Source: Bacillota bacterium (lineage in GTDB: Bacteria; Bacillota; Desulfotomaculia; Desulfotomaculales; JAJYZD01). Taken from it: a stretch of DNA of 14,645 bases. The stretch is from NCBI GenBank assembly GCA_021800315.1, contig JAJYZD010000072.1:1-14645 (forward strand), given 5' to 3'. The notes beneath the pieces were generated by a model. That model saw only the letters and a list, made by a program, of their open reading frames with translations. It ran no database searches and had not been told where the DNA came from. Below are positions 6,659 through 14,558 of this stretch, piece after piece (within the stretch, counting starts at the first letter, position 1; each line of letters opens with the position of its first letter). Position numbers and translations under genes: made by a program.

Positions 6659-8089
6659 ATGGCGCTCAAAACCACCAGTTACGAGGACTTGGCCTGCAAA
6701 CTCCGGGATTGCAAAGATTTTGCAGCCGAACTGGACGCGGTCATCGACGCTTTTTCCGACGGTATTTTCATCACCGACGGTAAGGGTACGGTGCTGCGGG
6801 TAAACCAGGCATACGAGAGTATTACCGGCCTGGCCCGGGAGGAAGTACTGGGCCGAAACATGGAGGATCTGGTGGCGGCGGGCCTTTTCACCCATTCGGT
6901 GACCATGGACGCCATCGCCCAAAAACAGGTGGTAAGCAGTATCCGCCGCTCCAGAACCGAACACTTGCTCCTTACCACCGCCATGCCTGTTTTTAACGGC
7001 CAGGGAGGGCTTTTCCGGATTGTGGTCACCGTACGTGACATCATGGAATTGAACCGCCTCCGCTGCGAACTGGAGGAAAGCCGGGCCCTGACCAGACAGT
7101 ACCGAACCGAACTGGGCCGGTTGACCGGCCGTTACGTGGCGGAAGGCATGGTGGCCCGGGCCGGGCCGATGCTGCAAACCCTGGAACTGGCTACCCACGT
7201 AGCCCGGTTTGATTCCACGGTTTTGATCCTGGGCGAATCGGGTGTCGGCAAAGACTCGCTGGCCCGCTGGATCCATGAGGCCAGCCCGCGGCGGGACAAG
7301 CCTTTCATCCAGATCAATTGCGGCGCCATCCCGGAGAACCTCCTGGAGTCCGAGCTTTTCGGCTACGCGGCCGGCGCGTTTACCGGTGCCAGCAAGGGCG
7401 GCAAGACCGGCCTGTTTGAAGCGGCCGGCGGCGGGACCATCCTCCTGGACGAGGTCGGTGAACTGCCCCTGCCCTTGCAAGTGAAGCTCCTCCGGGTCAT
7501 CCAGTCCAGGCAGGTAATGCGACTGGGCAGCACCACCCTGCGCCAGGTGGATGTCCGGGTCATCGCCGCCACCAACCGCGACCTGAAGCGACTGGTGGAA
7601 GACGGCCGCTTCCGGCAGGACCTGTATTTCCGTCTCAACGTGGTACCCATCACGGTTCCGCCCCTGCGCCGGCGGACCGAAGACATCATCCCCCTGGTCT
7701 ATCATTTTCGCGGCCAACTGCAAAAGCGCTACAATCTGACCAAGGATTTCACTCCCGGGGTGATGGACTGGTTCCTGAGGTACAGTTGGCCGGGCAACGT
7801 GCGCGAATTGGAAAACCTCCTGGAGCGTCTTCTGGTGACAACTCCCGGGGACGTAATCGAAGTAGGGGACCTGCCGGACCCGGGCACGATTGAACCGGAC
7901 GGCCCCCTGACGGTAAACCGGGTGGTCCCCTGGAAGAAAGCGCTAAGGGAAATGGAGCGGCAACTCCTCACCCTGGCCGTGGAAAAGGGCGGCAACGTCA
8001 GCCAGGCAGCCCGTCTCCTGGAAATCGATGTCTCTACGGCCTCGCGCAAGTGGCATCGTGTGCAACAGAATTTACGACCCCGGGATTGA
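6659..8089 (+). CDS. Sigma-54-dependent transcriptional activator (PAS, AAA+, Fis-type HTH)
   Basis: This is a bacterial enhancer-binding protein that uses ATP to open promoters held by sigma-54 RNA polymerase. The 476-residue product has an N-terminal PAS sensor domain (about 27-130, with DGIFITDGKGTVLRVN and ITGLAREEVLGRN), a short linking helix, the AAA+ domain (about 165-400) and a C-terminal Fis/TyrR-type helix-turn-helix (about 443-470, NVSQAARLLEIDVSTASRK). Walker A is GESGVGKDS at 192-200, the sigma-54-contacting loop GAFTGA is intact at 239-244, Walker B ILLDE is at 261-265, and SWPGNVREL is near 376. There is no receiver domain, so the signal is probably a small molecule sensed by PAS. 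ATG at 6659 is preferred over an in-frame TTG at 6635 because GGAAGGA lies about ten bases before it. It is divergent from spoIIIA and lies just upstream of a sigma-54 promoter, which it most likely controls. Confidence 0.95.
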   Translation: MALKTTSYEDLACKLRDCKDFAAELDAVIDAFSDGIFITDGKGTVLRVNQAYESITGLAREEVLGRNMEDLVAAGLFTHSVTMDAIAQKQVVSSIRRSRTEHLLLTTAMPVFNGQGGLFRIVVTVRDIMELNRLRCELEESRALTRQYRTELGRLTGRYVAEGMVARAGPMLQTLELATHVARFDSTVLILGESGVGKDSLARWIHEASPRRDKPFIQINCGAIPENLLESELFGYAAGAFTGASKGGKTGLFEAAGGGTILLDEVGELPLPLQVKLLRVIQSRQVMRLGSTTLRQVDVRVIAATNRDLKRLVEDGRFRQDLYFRLNVVPITVPPLRRRTEDIIPLVYHFRGQLQKRYNLTKDFTPGVMDWFLRYSWPGNVRELENLLERLLVTTPGDVIEVGDLPDPGTIEPDGPLTVNRVVPWKKALREMERQLLTLAVEKGGNVSQAARLLEIDVSTASRKWHRVQQNLRPRD

Positions 8090-8173
8090 CTCCCCAACCA
8101 ATCCGGTAAGGCCGGCAGACCTTCGAGCCCCACCCAACGGACTACCCGGGTTCTGTTGCAAAAACCCATATCG

Positions 8174-8191
8174 TCTTGCCAAATCGCAAGA
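8174..8191. promoter_or_regulatory. Candidate upstream activator site for the sigma-54 regulator
   Basis: TCTTGC-N6-GCAAGA is a perfect 18-bp dyad, a size suited to a Fis-type dimer. It lies about 65-80 bases upstream of the -24 element at 8256. A related half-site TGTTGC is at 8154-8159, 20 bases further upstream. Assignment to the adjacent activator is inference. Confidence 0.4.
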
Positions 8192-8209
8192 TCGAACAAC
8201 AATCACAAC

Positions 8210-8248
8210 GCCCGGCCGGTCCAGCGAAACGGCCGGGCCCGCTGTTTT
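8210..8248 (+). terminator. Probable terminator of the sigma-54 activator gene
   Basis: A 9-bp GC stem (GCCCGGCCG at 8210-8218 and its complement at 8230-8238) has an 11-base loop and is followed after six bases by TTTT at 8245-8248. It separates the regulator gene from the sigma-54 promoter that begins only seven bases later. Confidence 0.5.
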
Positions 8249-8254
8249 CCGCAG

Positions 8255-8270
8255 GGGCATGATATTTGCA
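8255..8270 (+). promoter_or_regulatory. Sigma-54 (-24/-12) promoter for the acyl-CoA synthetase gene
   Basis: GGGCATG-ATAT-TTGCA fits the sigma-54 consensus TGGCACG-N4-TTGCA well: the invariant GG (8256-8257) and GC (8268-8269) are exactly ten bases apart. Transcription would start near 8281, about 20 bases before the GGAGG ribosome-binding site of the synthetase. The gene immediately upstream encodes a sigma-54 activator, which makes the assignment more likely. Confidence 0.65.
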
Positions 8271-8314
8271 AACAGGAAACGCCAACCCGATCTTTAACTG
8301 CGGAGGTTTACGGA

Positions 8315-9880
8315 ATGCGGAGCAGCGCCAGTCCCTTACGTTTTCTGCCAAGGGCAGCCGAACTTTATCCGGCCAAGACGGCCATCGTCTGCGGGGAAAA
8401 GAGGTTCACCTATCGCGACTATTTTGTCCGGGCCAACCGCTTGGGTAATGCGCTTTTGCACCTGGGCGTGCGACGCGGCGACCGCGTCGCCTACCTGGGC
8501 GGCAATTGTCACACCCTCCTGGAAGCCTATTACGGCGTGGTTCAAACCGGTGCCGTATTAATGCCTTTGAACATCAGGCTCCGGGCCGAAGACTTCGCCT
8601 TCATGCTCAATCACGCCGCAGCCCGGACCATACTGGTCGATGCTGACTTCATCCCCGTAATTAACAGTATCAGAAAGCACCTGGAGGTCACCCGGGATTA
8701 TATAGCCGTATCGCCTGGTCAAAGCGGGGATTATTGGGATTATGAGCAGATGCTCGCAGCCGCTCCGGCGGAATACTACATCAACCCCCTTATGTCCGGG
8801 GACGATGTGGCGGAACTTTTCTATACCAGCGGGACCACGGGCAAGGCGAAAGGCGTCATGCTCAGTCACCGCAACCTGTACGCCAACGCCGTCAATTTCC
8901 TGTTGTCCCTGGACATCCAGTCTACCGACGTTTTGTTGCACACGATCCCTCTCTTTCATGTCAACGGCTGGGGAACGCCGCACGCGATTACTTATGCCGG
9001 CGGCACCCACATCATGATTCCCAGGTTTGAAGCCCGCCGGGTTTTGGAACTCGTGGCCCGGGAGAAGGTAACCATCTGCTGCATGGTGCCGACCATGGTC
9101 AACACCCTGGTGAACACACCGGAAATCGGTTCCTATGACCTGACCAGCCTGAAGAGGATCGTGGTCGGCGGGGCATCCTCCCCGGAAACCCTGGTAAGGA
9201 AAGTCGAGGAGAAAATCGGATGCACGTACATAGGCAGCTATGGTTTGACCGAAGCTTCGCCGGTAATAACCAACAGCGTGCTCAAGGAGCATTTGCAAAG
9301 CCTGCCGTCTGAACGCCGCCACCGTCTGCAGGCCAAAGCAGGTCTGCCCGTAGTCGGGGTGGAGATCCGCGTTATCAACGAATGCGGTCAGGAAATCCGG
9401 CATGACGGCCGGGAAACGGGCGAAGTGGTTGTTCGCGGCGACACTGTAATGTCTGGCTATTGGCACGATGCAGAGGGAACGGCCGGGGTCATTATCGATA
9501 ATTGGCTTCATACCGGAGATATGGCCACTATGGACGAAGAGGGCTATCTGCAGATTGTTGACCGCAAAAAGGACATCATCATAAGCGGCGGTGAAAACAT
9601 CTCTTCTCTGGAGGTGGAAAACATCCTGTACACCCATGCGGCGGTACTGGAAGTAGCGGTGGTGGGTGAGCATGATGAACAATGGGGCGAAGTTCCCAAG
9701 GCCTTTATAGTGTTGAAGCCCGGAGTCACCCAAGTTTCCGGGCAAGACATGATAGACTTTTGCAAGGCCCGCCTGGCCGGATTCAAGGTTCCCCGCAGGG
9801 TGGAGTTCGTTTCCGGGTTGCCCAAGAGCGGCACCGGCAAGATTATGAAATCCGTGTTGAAAAAAGCGGGAGGTGATTAG
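8315..9880 (+). CDS. AMP-forming acyl-CoA synthetase (fatty-acid/carboxylate-CoA ligase)
   Basis: This ANL-superfamily enzyme activates a carboxylic acid with ATP to an acyl-adenylate and then transfers it to coenzyme A. The 521-residue product has the ATP loop TSGTTGKAKG at 171-180, the PLFHVNGWG substrate-pocket motif near 212-220 that is typical of medium-chain/AlkK-like and related ligases, GSYGLTEASP at 307-316, the hinge region TGDMATMDEEGYLQIVDRKK from 400, GGENISSLEVE near 425, and the catalytic lysine in PKSGTGKI (Lys509). All key residues are present, so it should be active. ATG at 8315 is chosen: GGAGG lies eight bases upstream at 8302-8306, and the frame open further upstream runs through a terminator and promoter. 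Substrate chain length or aromatic nature cannot be read from the sequence. The neighbouring regulator and transporter suggest an imported carboxylate as substrate. Confidence 0.95.
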   Translation: MRSSASPLRFLPRAAELYPAKTAIVCGEKRFTYRDYFVRANRLGNALLHLGVRRGDRVAYLGGNCHTLLEAYYGVVQTGAVLMPLNIRLRAEDFAFMLNHAAARTILVDADFIPVINSIRKHLEVTRDYIAVSPGQSGDYWDYEQMLAAAPAEYYINPLMSGDDVAELFYTSGTTGKAKGVMLSHRNLYANAVNFLLSLDIQSTDVLLHTIPLFHVNGWGTPHAITYAGGTHIMIPRFEARRVLELVAREKVTICCMVPTMVNTLVNTPEIGSYDLTSLKRIVVGGASSPETLVRKVEEKIGCTYIGSYGLTEASPVITNSVLKEHLQSLPSERRHRLQAKAGLPVVGVEIRVINECGQEIRHDGRETGEVVVRGDTVMSGYWHDAEGTAGVIIDNWLHTGDMATMDEEGYLQIVDRKKDIIISGGENISSLEVENILYTHAAVLEVAVVGEHDEQWGEVPKAFIVLKPGVTQVSGQDMIDFCKARLAGFKVPRRVEFVSGLPKSGTGKIMKSVLKKAGGD

Positions 9881-9998
9881 GAATTTCTTACCGGTCCTGG
9901 TCCGGGGAAAGGAATGACAGTATTTTCCATGCGTCGAATTTTGCGAAGATTCTGGCTGTTACCGTCGCCATCTGCAATTACAAGGAGGGATGGAATTC

Positions 9999-11248
9999 AT
10001 GGAAATAAAAGTCGAAAACACCACCAATATTGATTCCAGATTGACTGCTAACCAAATTAATACAATAATTGGCACGACACTGGCCTGGATAGTCGATGCT
10101 GTTGACTATTTAATCGTAACATTTATTGCAGTCGATATTATGAAAAACTTTAACGTTTCCGCGGCCATAGCCGGTTCGGTAATATCCATCACCGTTTTGG
10201 CACGTTTGTTTGGAGCAGCCGCCGGCGGTATTTTCGGTGACTATGCAGGCAGAAAATTGCCGTTACTTACATCGATTATCTGGTTTGCTGTATTTGAGTT
10301 CCTGAGCGGATTCTCCTGGACCTTTGCCGTGCTGTATGCGTTCCGGTTCCTTTTTGGCCTGGCCATGGGATCGATGTATTCCAACGGGGTAACCCTGCTC
10401 ATGGAAACGGTACCGGAAAAAAAGAGGGGTCTGGCGTCGGGTTTTTTGGAAATCGGCTTTCCCGCCGGTGCTATACTGACCGCTTTGGTATACACCTGGA
10501 TTTATCCAACCGGCGGATGGCGATGGATGTTCTTTGCGGCCGCCATAATCGCATTTCTCGTAACAATATATCTCTTTCTTATCCTGAAAGAATCGCCGAT
10601 GTGGCTCATGAGAAAGGGTCAAGCCCTTAGCGGCGCGGAAAGGATCCCCATAGTGAACCTGTTCAAGGGCGCGCAGGCATGGGATACCGTTCACTCTATC
10701 TTGCCAATTCGGCTTACCTCGTCCTTTATTATTCGATTGCCGCTTGGTATCCGACTTTCCTCCTTGTGCAACGGCATTTCTCCACGGACAGGATTGCCAC
10801 CGTGGTCATCCTTCTCAATGTTTCAGCGGTCGTGGGAAGTATCATTTTCGGACGGTTATCGGACCTTCTGGGCAGGCGCTGGGTCATCACCATAAGTGCG
10901 ATCGGCACAATCGTTGGCGCTCCCTTATTCGTTGCCGTTCATAGCTCCGCTGTCCTGGTGGCGGGAGCCATTATCATCGGTTTTTTTGGACCGGGCGGAG
11001 CATGGAGCGTCAACGCAGCCTACACGGCCGAACACTTCCCGACCAAAATGCGGGCCGCGGGACACGGCCTGACCTATAACGCGGGCAACGCCTTGGGCGG
11101 CATTGTGACGCCGATCCTGGTAGGTCTTTTTTCCGTCAAATACGGATTCGGCTCGGTAATGACCATCGGCGTATTGATATCGTCTGTCGCCTTGATTATC
11201 CTGGCCTGGCTCTGGCGGGAAACAAAAGACATGGACTTTCAGCGCTGA
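9999..11248 (+). pseudogene. MFS transporter, probably for an organic acid, broken by one frameshift
   Basis: Two overlapping frames together make one major facilitator protein of about 416 residues, the normal length. The first frame (from ATG 9999; GGAGG ten bases upstream) gives segments TM1-6: WIVDAVDYLIVTFIAVDIM with the Asp residues seen in organic-acid:proton symporters, GDYAGRK as the loop 2-3 motif, and RFLFGLAMGSMYSNG for TM4. The second frame (to 11248) gives TM7-12, with the second copy of the loop motif GRLSDLLGRR. The change of frame, equivalent to one missing base, falls between about 10675 and 10705; the best join reads ...AWDTVHSIL then LANSAYLVLYYS. I see no slippery heptamer, so this is either a genuine inactivating mutation or a sequencing error. 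The gene follows the acyl-CoA synthetase by 118 bases with no visible terminator between. Its first half is more AT-rich than its neighbours. A role in carboxylate uptake is inferred; AAHS-like and SHS-like families are both possible. Confidence 0.85.
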
Positions 11249-11286
11249 CCAACGCCCGTCGCCCCGCCGGAGTTGCCGGCCCGTGC

Positions 11287-11322
11287 CGTCCGGCTTGACC
11301 GGGAACGGTTCCGGGCCGGACG
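11287..11322. repeat. GC-rich inverted repeat after the transporter gene
   Basis: CGTCCGGC (11287-11294) pairs perfectly with GCCGGACG (11315-11322), and the interior GAACGGTTC can pair too. There is no T run on either side, so it is not a standard intrinsic terminator. It may help end or protect the transporter transcript. Confidence 0.4.
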
Positions 11323-11368
11323 CCCGCGGCGGACCGCGACTACCCCGGGGCACACCGGGCGGGTAAGG

Positions 11369-11400
11369 AAAAACGGGGACAGCCGCCCACGCCTGTCCCC
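11369..11400 (-). terminator. Intrinsic terminator of the CD1247-type gene
   Basis: On the minus strand an 8-bp stem (GGGGACAG at 11400-11393 pairing with CTGTCCCC at 11382-11375) with a 10-base loop is followed by GTTTTTCC. It lies 40 bases past the stop codon of the minus-strand gene that ends at 11441. Confidence 0.75.
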
Positions 11401-11440
11401 GGGAGTTAAACCGCCCGCAAAAACAAGAGCCGGATGGCTT

Positions 11441-11878
11441 TTAAAGGTCTTCCGGCGCTTGTAAGCCCAGCAGTTCCTGGCCCTCGTCGGCTGTTTGCAG
11501 ACCCTCGTCGTTGATGAACACCACTTCGTCGCAGTTCGGGCAAACCACTTCCACCGTGTCGTCGTCTTCGAGGATACCGGCATCGAAATAGAGGGTTTCA
11601 TGGCACCTGGGACACTGTACCTCAACGTATTCGTCTTCGGCCGCTCCTTTGACCCCGGTATAAATTCGCTTTTCCAGGTGGCCGAGATCCTCGTCCAGTT
11701 CTTCCACGTAGTCTTCCAGCTCTTCCTGGGCGGACAGCAGGTCGCTGAAGGTATCGGCGAACTCCTCCAGCACGCTGATCACGCTCGTCAGAATCTTGCC
11801 GTCCTTGCTGCCCGGATCCACGTCCAGGCCGGAAGACAACCCCTTTAAATAGGACACCCGTTCCTTCAGGTCGGCCAC
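11441..11878 (-). CDS. CD1247-type N-terminal domain protein with zinc-ribbon
   Basis: The 145-residue acidic protein begins ADLKERVSYLKGLSSGLDV, which I recognise as the start of the clostridial CD1247 N-terminal domain family of unknown function. A long helical, probably coiled-coil stretch follows (EEFADTFSDLLSAQEELEDY, continuing to about residue 70). The C-terminal third holds two CxxC pairs, CPRC at 89-92 and CPNC at 113-116, which should bind one zinc ion as a ribbon. No membrane segment or signal peptide is seen. The GTG at 11878 is preferred because GGGAGGG lies six bases upstream and family members begin there; an ATG at 11899 would place that site inside the gene. From memory, genes of this family lie next to spoIIIAA in several spore-forming clostridia, which would fit an original neighbourhood with the spoIIIA operon now 5 kb away. 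A sporulation role is not shown. Confidence 0.65.
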   Translation of the reverse strand: MADLKERVSYLKGLSSGLDVDPGSKDGKILTSVISVLEEFADTFSDLLSAQEELEDYVEELDEDLGHLEKRIYTGVKGAAEDEYVEVQCPRCHETLYFDAGILEDDDTVEVVCPNCDEVVFINDEGLQTADEGQELLGLQAPEDL

Positions 11879-12017
11879 GACAATCCCTCCCGTAAACATA
11901 ACCCCTGTTCCGGCAAATATTATGCCCGGAAGCGGAGGACCTTTAAACCCGGCTGCCGCGGACCGGTGGCGTCGTCACCACCGCCCTCCTGTTCATAATC
12001 GTCATCGGCGCCGGGCG

Positions 12018-12341
12018 ATGAAAACCGCCCTGGAGAACCCGCCCAAGGCGGCCGTGGACCGGATGCTGACCGACGGTGAGGAATTACCGTTCTGCGGCGG
12101 CGTAACCGTGATCGGCACTCCCGGCCACACTCCCGGACATTTCGCCCTGGTGGCGGGCGACGCCCTGGTCGTCACCGACGGCCGGCTGGACAAAATGTCC
12201 CCGCACCTGACCTTCGACCCCGACGAGGCGGCAAGATCGCTCCGCAAGCTCACCCGGTATGACGTCGAAACTGCAATCTGCTACCACGGCGGCCTTTACC
12301 AAGGAGACGTCAACAAGCGACTGGCCGTGTTGGCGCCTTAG
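12018..12341 (+). pseudogene. Metallo-beta-lactamase-fold hydrolase, C-terminal half only
   Basis: The 107 residues from ATG 12018 match the second half of MBL-fold hydrolases (YflN/glyoxalase II-like). GVTVIGTPGHTPGHFALVAG at 28-47 holds the third metal-binding histidine motif, GDALVVTDG is the bridging Asp region, and ICYHGG at 87-92 is the final histidine. The N-terminal half with HxHxDH, needed for metal binding, is missing; the in-frame sequence upstream of 12018 is low-complexity Arg/His/Pro and shows no family similarity. The family is usually 200-250 residues, so this remnant should be inactive. Its GC content matches the core genome, so it is more likely a decayed resident gene than an import. 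No ribosome-binding site suits the ATG. Its boundary with the AT-rich region begins right after the stop. Confidence 0.65.
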
Positions 12342-12996
12342 GAAAAACTCCCTGCCGGTTTCAAATTTTCCGAGTAACATGAAGAAGGTATTGATGACTT
12401 ACGACACAAAAGGGCGCGATCAAAAGACAAGTCCGGCCAAGACCTTCTGCCGTAAGGCCTGGAGGTCGCTAAAACAAAGGGACTTTTGCCTTGGGATCCG
12501 GGATGGGGTTTAATGGCTATCATGGTATTCTCTGCCATCACATGATTCCGAACTGAGTTTCCGGCATTGATTCAGGAAAGAGTGACGCATAATTTTAAAA
12601 GACCGAGCATTAGGTTGCTAACATTTTTTGTCATTATTTTTCCCAATTTATTCTGACCCCCTGCATTGTGGAATAAGAATCAAAATATCTTTCCAGGCCA
12701 TTGTGTTTAAAACGGATAGAATAAACTGATTACGCTATAGGAAGCGATGGCCAGCCTCAGGAATTTGTTTTCTCTTGCTCTGTTGTATTGTAAATCTGGA
12801 GTAGCTTAGGGAGCAGGAGGAAAGGAAGTAATGGCGCACTTTCATTCGAGCGAGGTTTATCCATAATCTTCCTTGTTGTTCTGCTTCTTAATGGAGATAT
12901 TCATAAGATTAGCACAAGATAATTTCCCATAGGCATTGCGTTATTCAGCCTCCTGTGCTATAATTAGCTAAACAGACTAAGGGGATTGAATTGCTC
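12342..12996. other. AT-rich gene-poor region before the transposase remnant
   Basis: No real gene is supported. Both strands at 12340-12540 have short open frames with no recognisable domain. An 11-codon frame at 12831-12866 (MAHFHSSEVYP) has a strong AGGAGG ten bases upstream and may be the start of a gene removed by a rearrangement. Base composition drops sharply from about 12500 onward. I found no left terminal repeat for the transposon. Confidence 0.5.
12936..12964 (+). promoter_or_regulatory. Sigma-A type promoter for the transposase remnant
   Basis: TTGCGT (12936-12941) and a perfect TATAAT (12959-12964) are 17 bases apart. It lies 32 bases upstream of the probable transposase start at 12997, which has AAGGGGA as ribosome-binding site. 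Confidence 0.45.
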
Positions 12997-14433
12997 ATGC
13001 CTGTCGCCATACAATACACCTTAATAGACGAAGGACAGGAACCAAGGATCCCTACCACATATTTTGGAAACTGCCACAATATACCCTTGGTAAGCCGAAT
13101 TTTCAGACATAAAGGTGCAATATGAGTTGGCTCGATACGTATATAACAAAGAGATAAACGATAAGCGGAGAAGAGATGCGGATCTCAGCGATCAAGAGCG
13201 GGAAATTCTTACCTTGATTGGCTACGTTGAGGAGGACGATAAGGGAAATCCAAGTCTACGCTTCAGTAACGCAGGAAGAGATCCAGTCGACTTTTGGGCG
13301 TGCTTGAAGGCTTACACACTTGCGTGGTCTTTACGAACGGACCAGTCTACAGTTTCGATATATCATCAGCTGTACTGCAATACTGATTTTGCGGTTGTAT
13401 GCGGATTTGGCAAATCACTTCCTTCATATTGGACATTTGCGCGTTTTGACCAGATTATGACTATAGCTGGACTTCGGGAAAGGGTAAGGACCAAAGTAGT
13501 TACCACAAACTTCTTAAAGGGTATATAGAGCCAGAAAAGCAGATCGCTATTGACACTACTCATGTTGAAGCAGACTCGATACCACTTCCAAAGGATAGCA
13601 CAGAGCAACCTACTTGCGACAATGTAGGAGTGCTTCGCAAATCTAAAACTGTAACATATATTGCCCATAAGTTTAGTAGTCCCACGTTACCCCAGCAAAA
13701 TATCCCGATCGCTGCATACGCTTTTAAGGGTAATTAGGCTGATAATGTAACTATAGAACCAACATTGGTAAAGTTATTCTGCGATTACCCATTTCTTGTG
13801 GCGACGTTTCCATCGTTAGATGTATTAGTCGATGGAATATACCAAACCGTCGATGACCAGCTATTGGTTCGGGAATTACTGGGGCCTGATTCACGCTTGG
13901 TTTGCCCTGTTCACCCTCGCAATCGAAAGGACCAAAAGATTGAGGATACCAACGGAATTATTCTCATTTACAGCTATGGTATACCGCATTGCATTAGCGA
14001 GCACAAACTTGGCTTACTGGGCCGCGACATAAAGCATGGGGAATACATTTGGGGATGTCCTGTATTCAATCCTAAATGTCATATACCGGATGCTACATGT
14101 AGTGAGGCTAATCATCTATCGTGCTGTAATGGTAATGCCACTGGTCGCTATTACCGGATCAAGAGAGAAGATACTCCTCAAATAAACTGGGATTTTCCCC
14201 AGTACAGCAAAACACATAAGACTATTTATAGTATGCGCACAGCTAGCGAAAGGGCAATAAGTTTCCTGAATTAAGCCATGGGATTTCGCAGATTCCGAAA
14301 AAGGAACCGCGTAAATGCCCAGGCTCATGGTGATAGATGTGTGACATCGTTTCATATCATGATAATGATGGCTCATTTAATGGATAGTCCAGATCTTATA
14401 AGATCTTGGAGTAAAATACTCAAAATCGCCTAA
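12997..14433 (+). pseudogene. Decayed DDE transposase (insertion sequence remnant)
   Basis: Read across its breaks, this region encodes about 478 residues of a DDE-type transposase. It starts at ATG 12997 (MPVAIQYTLIDEGQEPRIP), changes frame near 13113, continues as YELARYVYNKEINDKRRRDA to about 13525, then changes frame again. The catalytic acids are visible: Asp in IAIDTTHVEA (codon 13552), Asp in VLVDGIYQT (codon 13831) and Glu in RTASERAISF (codon 14248). In-frame stops interrupt it at 13735 (TAG) and 14272 (TAA); coding similarity appears to go on to the TAA at 14431 (FRKRNRVNAQAHGD). Both stops could come from single C-to-T changes of Gln codons. The element cannot make active transposase. 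I cannot name the IS family with confidence; it resembles the large IS4/IS5/IS1182-like DDE group. Low GC compared with the core supports acquisition. Confidence 0.8.
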
Positions 14434-14558
14434 ATTAAACTATAGTACTGCATCAATGCAGAAATCAAGTGTCATTGTGCTCGAATGAACATAATGATAC
14501 TTTAGTATGCCTATTATTAGATCAATCATGGCCATATATTTACATATCTTAGATTTGT

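Noticed and set aside
6425..7723. Minus-strand open frame of 432 codons across the sigma-54 activator
   Set aside because: It lies opposite a gene with every conserved AAA+ motif and shows the low-complexity composition of a shadow frame.
8558..9745. Minus-strand open frame of 395 codons across the acyl-CoA synthetase
   Set aside because: Antisense shadow of a complete ANL-family gene, with no recognisable domain.
11950..12020. Short hydrophobic peptide frame ending in an ATGA overlap with the hydrolase remnant
   Set aside because: It has a membrane-like stretch but no ATG, GTG or TTG start in frame, so it is probably chance in GC-rich DNA.
12390..12500. Possible riboswitch or structured RNA before the AT-rich zone
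   Set aside because: The stretch contains GGCAAA-like and paired segments, but I could not fit the c-di-GMP or any other riboswitch core, and no gene follows in a suitable place.
12997..14274. Programmed frameshifting or stop-codon recoding in the transposase
   Set aside because: Two shifts without slippery heptamers plus two stops fit plain decay better than recoding.
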